A stretch of 64,000 nt of DNA from Niameybacter massiliensis. GTDB taxonomy: Bacteria; Bacillota; Clostridia; Lachnospirales; Cellulosilyticaceae. A program made the position numbers and the translations under genes. This document shows positions 26,610-35,574 of the stretch, piece after piece. The notes under the pieces are model-generated. The model saw only the letters and a program-made list of their open reading frames with translations, searched no databases and was not told where the DNA came from. The DNA lies in assembly GCF_001282685.1 (NCBI RefSeq), contig NZ_LN875035.1, forward strand, positions 1,443,572-1,507,571, given 5' to 3'. Positions within the stretch are counted from its first letter, which is position 1; the number at the start of each line of letters is the position of its first letter.

Positions 26610-27301
26610 TTAATCTCACCCACTCTTTTCTTATCCACGTTTTCATAAACAGTGTGAATAATCCCTGAATTCATTTTGATGACTCGATCTCCCATTAAGG
26701 CAATACTCGGATTATGCGTAATAATAACAATAGTCGTATAGTATAAATCATTCATTTTTTCAAGTAGCTCTAATACTTGGCAAGCTGTCTTTTCATCCAA
26801 TGCTCCTGTAGGTTCGTCACAAAAGAGTACTGCTGGATTCTTCACAACACTACGCGCAATAGCAACCCTTTGTTGCTCTCCACCTGAAAGTTGAGAAGGA
26901 TATTTTTTTGCCTTATCTGTTAAACCTACCGCATCCATTACTTCATCAATAGATAATGGATGATCGCTTAATGCTGCTCCCATTTCTATATTTTCTTTTA
27001 CACTTAAGTTCTGAAGTAAATTATATTGCTGAAAAATAAATCCTAAGTATTTTCTTCTAAATTTAGTTAGTCCTCTTTGATCTAACTTATGTATAGCTAA
27101 ATCATTGTAGTACATTTCCCCAGCACTTGGTGTATCTAGCCCACTCATTACATTAAGTAGTGTACTCTTACCACTTCCACTTGGTCCTAAGACAATAAGC
27201 ACTTCCCCTTCTTTAATAGTCAAGTCGATATCTTTAAGTGCACTTGTCTCTACTTCTCCTGTTTTATAAACCTTTGATACCTGTCGTAATACAATCCCCA
27301 T
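26600..27301 (-). CDS. ABC transporter ATPase, LolD/MacB type
   Basis: The 233-aa ATPase energises the FtsX-type permease encoded just downstream. It has Walker A GPSGSGKST (about 39-47), the Q-loop in FIFQQYNLL, the signature LSGGEQQR (about 138), Walker B AVLFCDEPTGALD and the H-loop in VIITHNP. The sequence is of the MacB/LolD subfamily that drives mechanotransmission export rather than import. It is the first gene of the operon, with AAAGGGTGA before the ATG. No regulator is adjacent. Confidence 0.93.
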   Translation of the reverse strand: MGIVLRQVSKVYKTGEVETSALKDIDLTIKEGEVLIVLGPSGSGKSTLLNVMSGLDTPSAGEMYYNDLAIHKLDQRGLTKFRRKYLGFIFQQYNLLQNLSVKENIEMGAALSDHPLSIDEVMDAVGLTDKAKKYPSQLSGGEQQRVAIARSVVKNPAVLFCDEPTGALDEKTACQVLELLEKMNDLYYTTIVIITHNPSIALMGDRVIKMNSGIIHTVYENVDKKRVGEIKWG

Positions 27302-27325
27302 ATCATCACCCTTTTATCTAGATTT

Positions 27326-28186
27326 CTAGTAAGGCTCTACGTGTACCATACAATGTTTCAATTCTTCTATATCCTTTTCTAATAAGTCATGTACTCGTGT
27401 TGCAATATGATGTCCCTCTTCAACACTTGCTTCTTTTTCTACCAAAATCTCTAAGTCTGCATAAATTTTATTTCCAGCTATTCGTGTTTTAAGATCATGA
27501 ATCCCTTTTACACCTTGTATGGAATAAGTAAGTTCTTCAATTTTTTGAATAACGCTCTCTGGTGCGGCCTCATCTACTAATTGATTAGTTGCCTGCATAA
27601 ATAAGTCTATTCCTACTTTGATAATAAATATGCTTACTATGACAGCTGTTAATGGATCTAAAAATGTCCATCCAAGGGATGCACCTAAAATCCCAATAAA
27701 TGTTCCTATTGAAGAAAATGCATCTGTACGATGATGCCATGCATCTGCCTCCATAGATACACTCTTAATTTTTTTAGCTGTACGTAATGTATACCAATAC
27801 ATGCCTTCTTTTACTATAATAGATGCAACTGCTGCCACAAGTGCAATAGGTGCTGGTTTTGTAAATTCACCTTTAACAAGAGCCATAATCCCTTCATATC
27901 CAATCATAACACCAGTAAAAGCTAAAAATAAACTAATTAATTTCCCAAATACAGGTTCAAATCGTTCATGCCCATAAGGATGCTTGTCATCTGCTCCCTT
28001 ATTAGAAACTTTCACTCCTATAATCACCATAACAGTTGTTACAACATCTGATGCGGTATGCATACCATCTGCAATCATAGCTGTACTATGACCTAATACC
28101 CCAGCAATCACTTTAAATACTCCTAGTACAACATTAAGTATAATCGTTACAATGGAAACTTTTTTTGCTTCTTCATAAACATTCAT
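27326..28186 (-). CDS. Cation diffusion facilitator family metal exporter
   Basis: This 286-aa protein is a CDF antiporter that exports divalent metal (Zn, Fe, Mn or Co) in exchange for protons. Six membrane helices are predicted. Metal-site sequences MIADGMHTASD in helix 2 and DAWHHRTDAFSS in helix 5 are present, with a C-terminal cytoplasmic CDF domain (about 205-286) rich in His near the end (GHHIATRVHDLL). The start is the ATG at 28186 (MNVYEEAKKV), six bases after GGAGTG; an earlier GTG is less likely. A good promoter lies about 45 bases upstream. The metal cannot be assigned. Confidence 0.92.
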   Translation of the reverse strand: MNVYEEAKKVSIVTIILNVVLGVFKVIAGVLGHSTAMIADGMHTASDVVTTVMVIIGVKVSNKGADDKHPYGHERFEPVFGKLISLFLAFTGVMIGYEGIMALVKGEFTKPAPIALVAAVASIIVKEGMYWYTLRTAKKIKSVSMEADAWHHRTDAFSSIGTFIGILGASLGWTFLDPLTAVIVSIFIIKVGIDLFMQATNQLVDEAAPESVIQKIEELTYSIQGVKGIHDLKTRIAGNKIYADLEILVEKEASVEEGHHIATRVHDLLEKDIEELKHCMVHVEPY

Positions 28187-28197
28187 TATTACCACTC

Positions 28198-28295
28198 CAT
28201 TCTCAATAGAAAATAAATATTTTATTAGATTATATGTTTAATTGTTGTATTTGTAAACCTTTTTAGACAAAACAGATACAACTATCATTCTCAAT
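28198..28295 (-). repeat. Pair of 10-base direct repeats flanking the cation exporter promoter
   Basis: ATTGAGAATG occurs on the minus strand at 28286-28295 and again at 28198-28207. The promoter at 28229-28257 is between them. The upstream copy sits in TGAGAATGATAGTTG (28279-28293), which partly resembles a Fur/PerR box. The downstream copy overlaps the ribosome binding site region. A metal-sensing repressor site is possible but unproven. Confidence 0.35.
28229..28257 (-). promoter_or_regulatory. Promoter of the cation exporter gene
   Basis: TTTACA (complement of 28252-28257) and TATAAT (28229-28234) are spaced by 17 bases. The transcript would start near 28222, about 36 bases before the ATG. 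Confidence 0.65.
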
Positions 28296-28307
28296 TGAAA
28301 TTATAAC

Positions 28308-28357
28308 TTAAAAAGAATAGAGCTATTGCATAAATGCAATAGCTCTATTCTTTTTAA
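28308..28357. terminator. Perfect 23-base inverted repeat, terminator of the ABC exporter operon
   Basis: Arms 28308-28330 and 28335-28357 are perfect complements around loop TAAA. The arms end in A/T runs, so the hairpin has a U tract on the minus strand and could also act on the plus strand. It begins 15 bases after the exporter stop. Confidence 0.88.
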
Positions 28358-28372
28358 AGAAATGTATTTCTC

Positions 28373-30286
28373 TTAGCTAAGTTCAAAAGCACCTGTATAA
28401 AGCTGATAATACTTACCGCGTTGTTCAATCAGTTCTTCATGTGTCCCACGTTCAATAATATGACCTTGCTCAAGTACCATAATACTATCTGCATTTTGAA
28501 CAGTAGAGAGACGATGGGCAATAACAAATACGGTTCTACCGTGCATTAAGGCATCCATACCTTTTTGAACAATAGCTTCTGTACGTGTATCAATACTAGA
28601 AGTTGCTTCATCCAAAATCATAACTGGTGGATCCGCTACAGCAGCTCTTGCAATAGCAAGTAACTGTCTTTGTCCTTGTGAAAGGCCTGATCCATCTCCT
28701 TCTAAAACAGTATGATATCCTTGTGGTAACATGGAAATAAAGGCATGTGCATTGGCACGTTTTGCTGCTGCATAGATTTCTTCATCCGTTGCATCTAGCT
28801 TCCCATAACGGATATTCTCAAGCACTGTGCCAGTAAATAAATGTGTATCTTGTAGAACAATTCCGAGTGACCTCCTTAAATCATCCTTTTTAATCTTATT
28901 AATATTGATACCATCGTAACGAATTTTTCCATCTGCAAGATCATAAAAACGATTGATTAAGTTAGTGATTGTTGTTTTCCCCGCTCCTGTTGCACCTACA
29001 AAGGCAATTTTTTGACCTGGTTTAGCATAAAGAGTTACATTGTGTAATACAATCTTTTCTTCATTGTAGCCAAAATCTACATCAAAGAATCTTACATCTC
29101 CCATTACTTGTGTATAGGTTACTGTTCCATCTTCATGAGGATGTTTCCAAGCCCAGATACCTGTTCTTTCTTTGCATTCTCTAAGCTCACCATCTTCTTC
29201 TTTTGCATTTACAAGTGTAACGTATCCTTGGTCTTCTTCAACTGTTTCATCCATTAAGTCAAAAATACGCTCTGCCCCTGCTAATGCCATAATTACAGAG
29301 TTTAGTTGTTGTGATACTTGGCTAATAGGCATAGTAAAGGATTTGCTAAGTTGAAGGAAACTTGCAATAGCTCCAAGTGTCACTCCACCAAATCCTGTTA
29401 CAGCAAAGGCTCCACCTACAATAGCTAGTAATACATATTGTAAATGTCCCATATTCCCCATAATAGGCATTAATATATTAGCAAATCTATTAGCCTGCGT
29501 AGCATTCTCACAAAGCTCATCATTAAGTTTATCAAAATCTATTTTTGCTTCTTCTTCATGACAAAAAACTTTTACAACTTTTTGCCCTTCAATCATTTCT
29601 TCAATAAATCCATTTGTTTTACCAATAGACTCTTGTTGTTTTAAGAAATAATGTCCACTTTTCCCTGCAATCTTACCTGTACAATAAAGCATAAGGATAA
29701 GTGATAAAATAACAATAATTGTAAGATAAATGCTTGTTGTAACCATAGCTACAAATACAAATACAATACTTACAACAGAAGAAAAAAGTTGTGGTAAACT
29801 TTGTGCAATCATTTGTCTTAATGTATCTGTATCATTGGTATAACGGCTCATGATATCTCCATTAGAATGAGTATCAAAATATTTAATTGGTAACCTTTGC
29901 ATATGTGCAAAAAGTTCATCACGAATTTTCTTAAGCACACCTTGTGCAATCCCTACCATTAAGAAATTATAAAACCATGTAGAGAATACACCTACTATAT
30001 AAACAACTGCCATAATCATAATCATTCTAAACAGCGGCATAAAGGATGGATTTGCTATACCTACAAGTGGTGTAATGTAATCATCAATTAAAGTCCCTAT
30101 AAATACAGATCCTGCAACACCTGCAAAAGCACTAACTAAAATACAGACAATAATAACAGCTAGTTCTAACTTATGAGAACCTGATACATAACCTAGTAAC
30201 CTTTTAATAGTCTTTTTATTTGCTTTAGGTTTTCCTGGAAATGGAGGAGGACTTCCTTTTATATCTCTTGCATTATTAGGCTTCAT
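28373..30286 (-). CDS. Heterodimeric ABC exporter, catalytically complete half (LmrD/EfrB-like)
   Basis: This 637-aa half-transporter has a Pro/Gly/Lys-rich N-terminus, six membrane helices (about 40-330) and an ATPase domain (about 390-637). Walker A is GATGAGKTT, Walker B ends VMILDEATSSID with the catalytic Glu, and the switch His is in VIAHRLST. The ABC signature reads LSQGQ rather than LSGGQ, which is usual for the half facing the degenerate site. It overlaps the upstream partner gene by 11 bases. Homologous pairs (LmrCD, BmrCD) export drugs; the natural cargo is unknown. Confidence 0.93.
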   Translation of the reverse strand: MKPNNARDIKGSPPPFPGKPKANKKTIKRLLGYVSGSHKLELAVIIVCILVSAFAGVAGSVFIGTLIDDYITPLVGIANPSFMPLFRMIMIMAVVYIVGVFSTWFYNFLMVGIAQGVLKKIRDELFAHMQRLPIKYFDTHSNGDIMSRYTNDTDTLRQMIAQSLPQLFSSVVSIVFVFVAMVTTSIYLTIIVILSLILMLYCTGKIAGKSGHYFLKQQESIGKTNGFIEEMIEGQKVVKVFCHEEEAKIDFDKLNDELCENATQANRFANILMPIMGNMGHLQYVLLAIVGGAFAVTGFGGVTLGAIASFLQLSKSFTMPISQVSQQLNSVIMALAGAERIFDLMDETVEEDQGYVTLVNAKEEDGELRECKERTGIWAWKHPHEDGTVTYTQVMGDVRFFDVDFGYNEEKIVLHNVTLYAKPGQKIAFVGATGAGKTTITNLINRFYDLADGKIRYDGININKIKKDDLRRSLGIVLQDTHLFTGTVLENIRYGKLDATDEEIYAAAKRANAHAFISMLPQGYHTVLEGDGSGLSQGQRQLLAIARAAVADPPVMILDEATSSIDTRTEAIVQKGMDALMHGRTVFVIAHRLSTVQNADSIMVLEQGHIIERGTHEELIEQRGKYYQLYTGAFELS

Positions 30287-32012
30287 CTTTATTTTCCCCC
30301 TTTACTTGTGAGTAATAAACTTGCTGATAAATTTCATTTGTTTTTAATAACTCATCATGTGTACCAACCGCATCAATATGTCCCTCATCTAGAACAATAA
30401 TTTGATCTGCTTCACTAATAGAAGCTACACGCTGAGCAATAATAATCTTTGTTGTATCTGGAATCTCTTCTTTAAAAGCTTTACGGATTAAAGCATCTGT
30501 TTTTGTATCTACTGCACTTGTTGAATCATCTAAAATAATTATTTTTGGTTTTTTAAGTAAAGCACGTGCTATACAAAGACGTTGTTTTTGCCCTCCTGAT
30601 ACGTTATTTCCACCTTGCTCAATATAAGTTTCATACCCATTTGGAAAGCTTTCAATAAAATCATGAGCTTGTGCTAACTTACATACACGTATCATTTCTT
30701 CATCAGTTGCTTCTTTATTTCCCCATCTTAAATTCTCTTTAATCGTACCTGAGAATAAGACATTCTTTTGAAGTACCATCGCTACTTCGTCTCTTAGTAC
30801 TTTCATATCATATTCTCTAACATCTATGCCACCTACACGTACAGATCCTAGCGTTACATCATATAATCTTGGAATAAGTTGAATCAGACTTGTTTTAGAA
30901 CTTCCTGTTCCACCTATAATGCCTATAGTCTGACCACTTTTGATATGTAAATTTACATTTTTAAGACAGAGATGGTCTTTATCCTTTGCATAACTAAATC
31001 CTACATTTTCAAAGATGATTTCTCCATTCTTTACCTCAGTTTTTGGAGAAGGACAGTTTTTAATATCACTTTCTTCTTCAATAACTTCTACAATACGTTC
31101 TGCTGATGCACGTGATAATGTAATCATAACCAATACCATAGAAAGCATCATTAAGCTCATCAAAATTTGTGAGGTATAAGCTGTAAGACTGACTAATTGT
31201 CCTGTTGTCATAGATGATCCTACGATCATTTTTGCCCCGAACCAAGATATAAGTAATAGACTTGTGTACATTGTAAATTGCATTAGTGGGCTATTAAATG
31301 CAAGGATTCTCTCAGCTTTTGTAAAGTCTTTATAAATACTTTCTGATACCTTATCAAACTTATGTATTTCTTCGTTTTCTCTTACAAAAGCTTTAACAAC
31401 ACGGATACCCCTTAAATTTTCTTGTACAACATTGTTTAGCTTATCATATGTTTTAAATACTCTTTCAAAGATTGGATGCGCATTACGGATAATTAAATAT
31501 AAACCAAATCCTAAGAATGGAATGGCTCCTAAGAATATAAGAGATAAAGTTGGATTAATGCTAAATGCCATAAATAATGAAAAGATTAGCATAATAGGGC
31601 CGCGTACTGCTACCCTAATAATCATTTGATAGGCATTTTGTACATTGGTTACGTCTGTTGTTAAACGTGTTACAAGACTTGCTGTAGAGAATTTATCAAT
31701 ATTATAAAATGAAAAATCCTGTATACGATGGTACATTTTTTTTCTTACATTTTTTGCAAACCCAGCTGAAGCACAGGCTGCAAAATGTCCTGATAACACA
31801 CCAAAAAGTAATGAAATAAGTGTAGAAAAAACAAGGGCTAGACCATATTTCAAAATAACATTCATAGCACCTTGATTAATCCCAAAGTCAATCATATTTG
31901 CCATAAGTAAAGGTATAATAACCTCCATTATAACTTCAAAAATAATGAAAAATGGTGCAAGCAAAGAATCTTTTTTGTATTCTCCTACACACTTTAGCAA
32001 TTGCTTAATCAT
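30276..32012 (-). CDS. Heterodimeric ABC exporter, degenerate-site half (LmrC/EfrA-like)
   Basis: This 578-aa half-transporter has six membrane helices (about 15-300) and an ATPase domain (about 335-578). Its signature VSGGQKQR is canonical. Walker A reads GGTGSSKTS with Ser in place of the last Gly, Walker B ends ILDDSTSAVD with Asp instead of the catalytic Glu, and the H-loop is IIAQRVAS with Gln for His. These changes mark the degenerate half of a heterodimer, not decay. AAAGGAGG precedes the ATG. It is the first transporter gene downstream of a MarR regulator, with an operator-like repeat between them. Confidence 0.93.
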   Translation of the reverse strand: MIKQLLKCVGEYKKDSLLAPFFIIFEVIMEVIIPLLMANMIDFGINQGAMNVILKYGLALVFSTLISLLFGVLSGHFAACASAGFAKNVRKKMYHRIQDFSFYNIDKFSTASLVTRLTTDVTNVQNAYQMIIRVAVRGPIMLIFSLFMAFSINPTLSLIFLGAIPFLGFGLYLIIRNAHPIFERVFKTYDKLNNVVQENLRGIRVVKAFVRENEEIHKFDKVSESIYKDFTKAERILAFNSPLMQFTMYTSLLLISWFGAKMIVGSSMTTGQLVSLTAYTSQILMSLMMLSMVLVMITLSRASAERIVEVIEEESDIKNCPSPKTEVKNGEIIFENVGFSYAKDKDHLCLKNVNLHIKSGQTIGIIGGTGSSKTSLIQLIPRLYDVTLGSVRVGGIDVREYDMKVLRDEVAMVLQKNVLFSGTIKENLRWGNKEATDEEMIRVCKLAQAHDFIESFPNGYETYIEQGGNNVSGGQKQRLCIARALLKKPKIIILDDSTSAVDTKTDALIRKAFKEEIPDTTKIIIAQRVASISEADQIIVLDEGHIDAVGTHDELLKTNEIYQQVYYSQVKGENKDEA

Positions 32013-32058
32013 GTTTATGCCTCCTTTTATGTTTTATAAGTTAATCAATCTCCAGTAG

Positions 32059-32093
32059 ATTGTTAGCTTCCGTATTGTAAGTTCCCTAACAAT
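32059..32093. promoter_or_regulatory. Second MarR-type site between marR and the exporter genes
   Basis: ATTGTTAG (32059-32066) and CTAACAAT (32086-32093) are perfect 8-base inverted arms, 19 bases apart. The same half-site occurs in the operator of the MarR gene at 32601-32620. A GTAAAC/GTTTAC hairpin sits just upstream near 32115-32132. The site suggests that the exporter genes have separate control. Confidence 0.5.
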
Positions 32094-32143
32094 TTATTCA
32101 TTTTTTAAGGAGAGGGTAAACTTCTACGTTTACACCACTCCTC

Positions 32144-32587
32144 CTAGTTTACATTAACTTTAATTTTATCAATCAAATAAAAAAAGGTTTCAATTTCTTC
32201 TTGTGTTAACCCTCTCATTAATTGGCTTTCAATTTCTTTGATATTCTCAAGAACCATCTCCTGCCCTTTAATTGCTTTAGGTGTTAACTTAATACGCTTC
32301 AATCTAGCATCATAGTCAACTGCCTCACGAATAATAAGTTCATCTCGCTCCATGACTTGCAATACACCAGTAGCTGTTGAACGACGAATCTTGAATTCTT
32401 TTTCTATATCCCTTTGAAATATTTCTTTGCCTTCTTCATTGTCTTGTCTATGAATATAGGCAATAATCCATCCTTGCATTCCTGTTAAGCTATCAAGGTT
32501 TTTTACCCGTAACTTTTCTTCAAAGCGTCTCTTTATCAGATTTGAAAGAGTCTTTACTTCAAACCCAATATGTTTTTCCTTCTTCAA
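32144..32587 (-). CDS. MarR-family transcriptional regulator
   Basis: This 147-aa winged-helix protein has the MarR layout: N-terminal dimer helices, recognition region KEFKIRRSTATGVLQVMERDELI (about 67-89), a wing with DYDARLKRIKLTPKA and a C-terminal dimer helix. It is probably a repressor relieved by a small toxic compound and is placed directly upstream of the ABC exporter pair. The start codon is TTG at 32587, with GAGGTGATC five to seven bases upstream, a rare start that may keep the regulator scarce. A consensus promoter and an inverted repeat at its start point to autoregulation. Confidence 0.9.
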   Translation of the reverse strand: MKKEKHIGFEVKTLSNLIKRRFEEKLRVKNLDSLTGMQGWIIAYIHRQDNEEGKEIFQRDIEKEFKIRRSTATGVLQVMERDELIIREAVDYDARLKRIKLTPKAIKGQEMVLENIKEIESQLMRGLTQEEIETFFYLIDKIKVNVN

Positions 32588-32600
32588 AGGATCACCTCAT

Positions 32601-32647
32601 ATTGTTAGGATGCTAACATTATAGAATAATACATCCTTTATTGTCAA
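32601..32647 (-). promoter_or_regulatory. Consensus marR promoter with overlapping operator
   Basis: TTGACA (complement of 32642-32647) and TATAAT (32618-32623) are both perfect, spaced by 18 bases. An inverted repeat, ATTGTTAG at 32601-32608 and CTAACATT at 32613-32620 (7 of 8 paired, 4-base spacer), overlaps the -10 and the start point. This is the classic position for MarR autorepression. Confidence 0.78.
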
Positions 32648-32652
32648 TCTTT

Positions 32653-33648
32653 TTATCCTGCATAACATAGTCCTTCAAACACTTCTAATGCATCTAGGCC
32701 TACTGAATGTATTGTACTGTATTCATCTATTTTTATCCAGCCCTTTCTCCCGTCCTGTGTTTCAATAGCTATCCAGCTTATATTATCTGTTCCAAGTAAA
32801 CGAATCTTCTCTCCTTCTTTTACAGTAAAAGTTTCACTCATCTCATCTTTCTCTTGATAGATAGGTACTTCTCTAAGTAAGCCTACTACAAAATCTGTTT
32901 CATATAATTCTTGTGGTACTTCCTGTAATATATTATTTTTCAATTCATAAACCTTATCAATCCACCAAGTTTGTAGAATACTTGCTCGCTCACTTGAAAT
33001 AATTTTGCCATCGCCTAAAACACCATTACGATCATCATAAGTCATCCCCAAATAAATCAGTTTACCATGGTCATATCTAAAATAGGTAGTTGTGTAATCT
33101 GCACTCGGTCCTTCATCTATAAATACGATTTCTTTATAATCATCTTTTTCATCAATATCTACAATAATAAACTCTTTAGAAGGTGCTTCTAGTAGTAGTT
33201 CTCCTTCTGCATTCTCTGCAGTTAATCTTTCTTTACCATTAATAAAAAATTTCATACGCTCTTCTACATTCGTAACCTCTTCATTATTTGCCCCAAAATC
33301 ATTTTGCTGTTCTCTGACTTTATACTGTAGACTTTCTAGTACACCATCACCATCTAGATCCACTTTAACCTCTTCTCCTCCTTGATAAGTAACTCCATTG
33401 GTTTCTAAACCAAATATTTTCTCTGGAAATCCTAACTTCCATCCTTTTTCTTCATCGTCTGCTTGTTGTGCTTCTTCTTGCTTTATATGTATATTATCAC
33501 TGGCTTGACCTATAATTTCTTCTTGTAATATCGGTTTCTCTATAGGACTTGCTTGTTCATTATCTGAGTGTGCTTGCATGTGGACTATATAACCACTACT
33601 TCCTAATAAAATTCCTAAGCTTAATAGTATGATTAGCTGCTTCTTCAT
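32653..33648 (-). CDS. Exported protein with C-terminal SH3-like domain
   Basis: This 331-aa protein has an N-terminal signal or anchor (MKKQLIILLSLGILLGSSGY), a Glu/Gln-rich linker to about residue 70 and a middle region with repeated Asp-rich turns (VDLDGDGVLESL, DIDEKDDYKEIVF) as in VCBS/FG-GAP-like domains. A C-terminal bacterial SH3 segment (TVKEGEKIRLLGTDNISWIA; GRKGWIKIDEY) follows. Such proteins are secreted and bind cell wall. AAGGAAATT precedes the ATG. It lies just upstream of the marR promoter with no terminator between, so readthrough into marR is possible. The function is unknown. Confidence 0.8.
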   Translation of the reverse strand: MKKQLIILLSLGILLGSSGYIVHMQAHSDNEQASPIEKPILQEEIIGQASDNIHIKQEEAQQADDEEKGWKLGFPEKIFGLETNGVTYQGGEEVKVDLDGDGVLESLQYKVREQQNDFGANNEEVTNVEERMKFFINGKERLTAENAEGELLLEAPSKEFIIVDIDEKDDYKEIVFIDEGPSADYTTTYFRYDHGKLIYLGMTYDDRNGVLGDGKIISSERASILQTWWIDKVYELKNNILQEVPQELYETDFVVGLLREVPIYQEKDEMSETFTVKEGEKIRLLGTDNISWIAIETQDGRKGWIKIDEYSTIHSVGLDALEVFEGLCYAG

Positions 33649-33721
33649 GGTAATTTCCTTTCTACTCTCATTCCTTCCTAATCCATTAATATTGTATGCT
33701 AAGTCTTTCTTCTTTCATAAT

Positions 33722-33760
33722 AAAAAAGAGATATGTAATCAAAATGTTACATATCCCTCT
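33722..33760 (-). terminator. Terminator after trpZ
   Basis: ATATGTAA (33731-33738) pairs with TTACATAT (33747-33754), extended by GAG/CTC outside a small bulge, and the minus strand continues CTTTTTTATT. It lies about 60 bases after the trpZ stop. Confidence 0.8.
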
Positions 33761-33818
33761 CATTTATTCACAATTTGTCCATTTTATCCAATACTAAAGA
33801 TATTATTTATAAGTGTAT

Positions 33819-34616
33819 CTATTTAGTAAGTAGTATACGATCATTATCAAGTGCTTTATGGCTTTCTTTCTTGAAGCGTTCAAGAAGGTCTTGCACAGTC
33901 ATACCTTCTCTTTCTTTTCCTTTAATATCTAATATAATACGCCCATCATCCATCATAATCGTACGATTCCCAAGATCTAGAGCTGATTGAATATTATGAG
34001 TGATCATCATCGTCGTAATATGATCCTTCTTTACAACCTCTTGTGTAATAGCTAATACCTTATCTGCTGTACCTGGGTCAAGAGCTGCTGTATGCTCATC
34101 TAAAAGTAATACTTTAGGTGTAACGAGGGTACTCATCATTAACGTTACAGCTTGCCTTTGTCCCCCTGATAAGAGACCTACTTTTGTTTTCATACGGTCT
34201 TCTAATCCTAAATCTAGCTTAGCTAATTTTTCTCTAAATAATTCTTTTTCCTGTTTGCTAATCCCAAATCCAAATTTACGCCCTGCTGTACGCATATAAG
34301 CAAGTGCTAAATTCTCCTCAATCGTCATAGAAGGTGCTGTTCCTTTAAGTGGATCTTGAAAAAGTCTTCCTATATACTTAGCTCTTTTATGTTCTTTCAT
34401 AAAAGTTAAGTCTATATCATCTAGTATAATGCTCCCACTATCTGTTTGGAAATTACCTGAAATCATATTAAATAACGTAGACTTTCCTGCTCCATTAGAG
34501 CCTATAATTGTTACAAAGTCACCCGGTTCTAAATGAAGGCTAATATCTTTAAGAGCTGCTCTTTCATTCACTGTTCCTGGATTAAATGTTTTATTGATAT
34601 GATTGAGTGTTAACAT
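33819..34616 (-). CDS. trpZ: Tryptophan ABC transporter ATPase
   Basis: The 265-aa ATPase of the TrpXYZ importer has Walker A IGSNGAGKST, the Q-loop in RLFQDPLKG, the signature LSGGQRQA, Walker B KVLLLDEHTAALD and the H-loop in MMITHN. The TrpXYZ group is related to branched-chain and simple-sugar type importers. The start is the ATG at 34616 (MLTLNHINKT), six bases after AAAGGAAGA, 26 bases inside the end of trpY. Control by a Trp T-box upstream of the operon supports tryptophan as the substrate. Confidence 0.9.
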   Translation of the reverse strand: MLTLNHINKTFNPGTVNERAALKDISLHLEPGDFVTIIGSNGAGKSTLFNMISGNFQTDSGSIILDDIDLTFMKEHKRAKYIGRLFQDPLKGTAPSMTIEENLALAYMRTAGRKFGFGISKQEKELFREKLAKLDLGLEDRMKTKVGLLSGGQRQAVTLMMSTLVTPKVLLLDEHTAALDPGTADKVLAITQEVVKKDHITTMMITHNIQSALDLGNRTIMMDDGRIILDIKGKEREGMTVQDLLERFKKESHKALDNDRILLTK

Positions 34617-35550
34617 TGGCTTCTTCCTTTCTTGCAACTTGATGCATACGTCTTTTCTTATTAAAGTTAAATTTATCTTTTATAACTGGATAGGAAATAG
34701 CTAATGTAATAATAATTGCTGAAATGAGCTTCATACTTGAAGCTGATAAATTAAACTCAAGTGCCACTGCTATAATCGTTCTATAGGCTACTGAACCCAG
34801 TAAAACTGCTATCACATGCATCAAAATCGTACGTTTCTTAAAGATTAACTCAAACAGAGTACCAAATATGATTTCACCAATTACCAAAGAAGCAAGACCT
34901 GCTACTACCATACCTACACCCATATTTGAATCGGCAAAACCTTGATTTTGCCCAATTAATGCACCTGATAATCCTACGAGTGCATTAGCCATTGCAAGAC
35001 CTATGGTTTTTGTAAAATCTACATTAATGGAAGAAGATCTCACCATATCTTCGTTATCGCCTGTAGCACGAATGGAAAGTCCAACCTGTGTATGAAGAAA
35101 TACTACAATAAATAACACTACTAATACTGCTATTATAAGGCCAACTATTGTACCTCCCCATTGCTTACCTAATATCCCATTTACTTTACTAAATAAGGTT
35201 TCTACATTGGCAAGTGCTAAGTTTGGCTTGCCACCCATAACATTAATATTAATCGTATAAAGAGCAGTCATTGTCAAAATACCTGCTAAAATTGGCTGTA
35301 CCTTTAGTTTTGTTTGCAAAAATGCTGTTACAACACCTGCTAAAGCACCTGCTAAAACACCTAGAATAATTCCTATGAAAGGATGCCCAAGTGTTGCTGC
35401 CATAACAGAAACAGCTGCACCTAGTGTAAAACTACCATCTACAGTCAAATCTGCAATGTTCAAAATACGATAAGATATATAAATGCCTAGTGCTAAAAGA
35501 CCATATAAAAGACCTAGTTCTAAACATGATGTAAGTGTATATAAGCTCAT
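34591..35550 (-). CDS. trpY: Tryptophan ABC transporter permease
   Basis: This 319-aa protein of the BPD_transp_2 permease family has eight or more predicted membrane helices. Family marks are GLLYGLLALGIYISYRIL at the N-terminus and DLTVDGSFTLGAAV near residue 40. The ATG at 35550 (MSLYTLTSCLEL) follows GGAGGGAG at a good spacing; an earlier GTG is rejected. It lies between trpX and trpZ. The family carries amino acids or other small ligands; the T-box is the best evidence for tryptophan. Confidence 0.9.
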   Translation of the reverse strand: MSLYTLTSCLELGLLYGLLALGIYISYRILNIADLTVDGSFTLGAAVSVMAATLGHPFIGIILGVLAGALAGVVTAFLQTKLKVQPILAGILTMTALYTININVMGGKPNLALANVETLFSKVNGILGKQWGGTIVGLIIAVLVVLFIVVFLHTQVGLSIRATGDNEDMVRSSSINVDFTKTIGLAMANALVGLSGALIGQNQGFADSNMGVGMVVAGLASLVIGEIIFGTLFELIFKKRTILMHVIAVLLGSVAYRTIIAVALEFNLSASSMKLISAIIITLAISYPVIKDKFNFNKKRRMHQVARKEEANVNTQSYQ

Positions 35551-35574
35551 TTTTAAATCTCCCTCCACAAAGTT

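Noticed and set aside
28279-28293. Definite Fur box
   Set aside because: Only a partial match to the 7-1-7 consensus; kept only as a possible metal-sensor site.
30276-32012. Pseudogenised ABC ATPase
   Set aside because: The altered catalytic residues are the normal degenerate site of heterodimeric exporters; the frame is intact and the signature motif is conserved.
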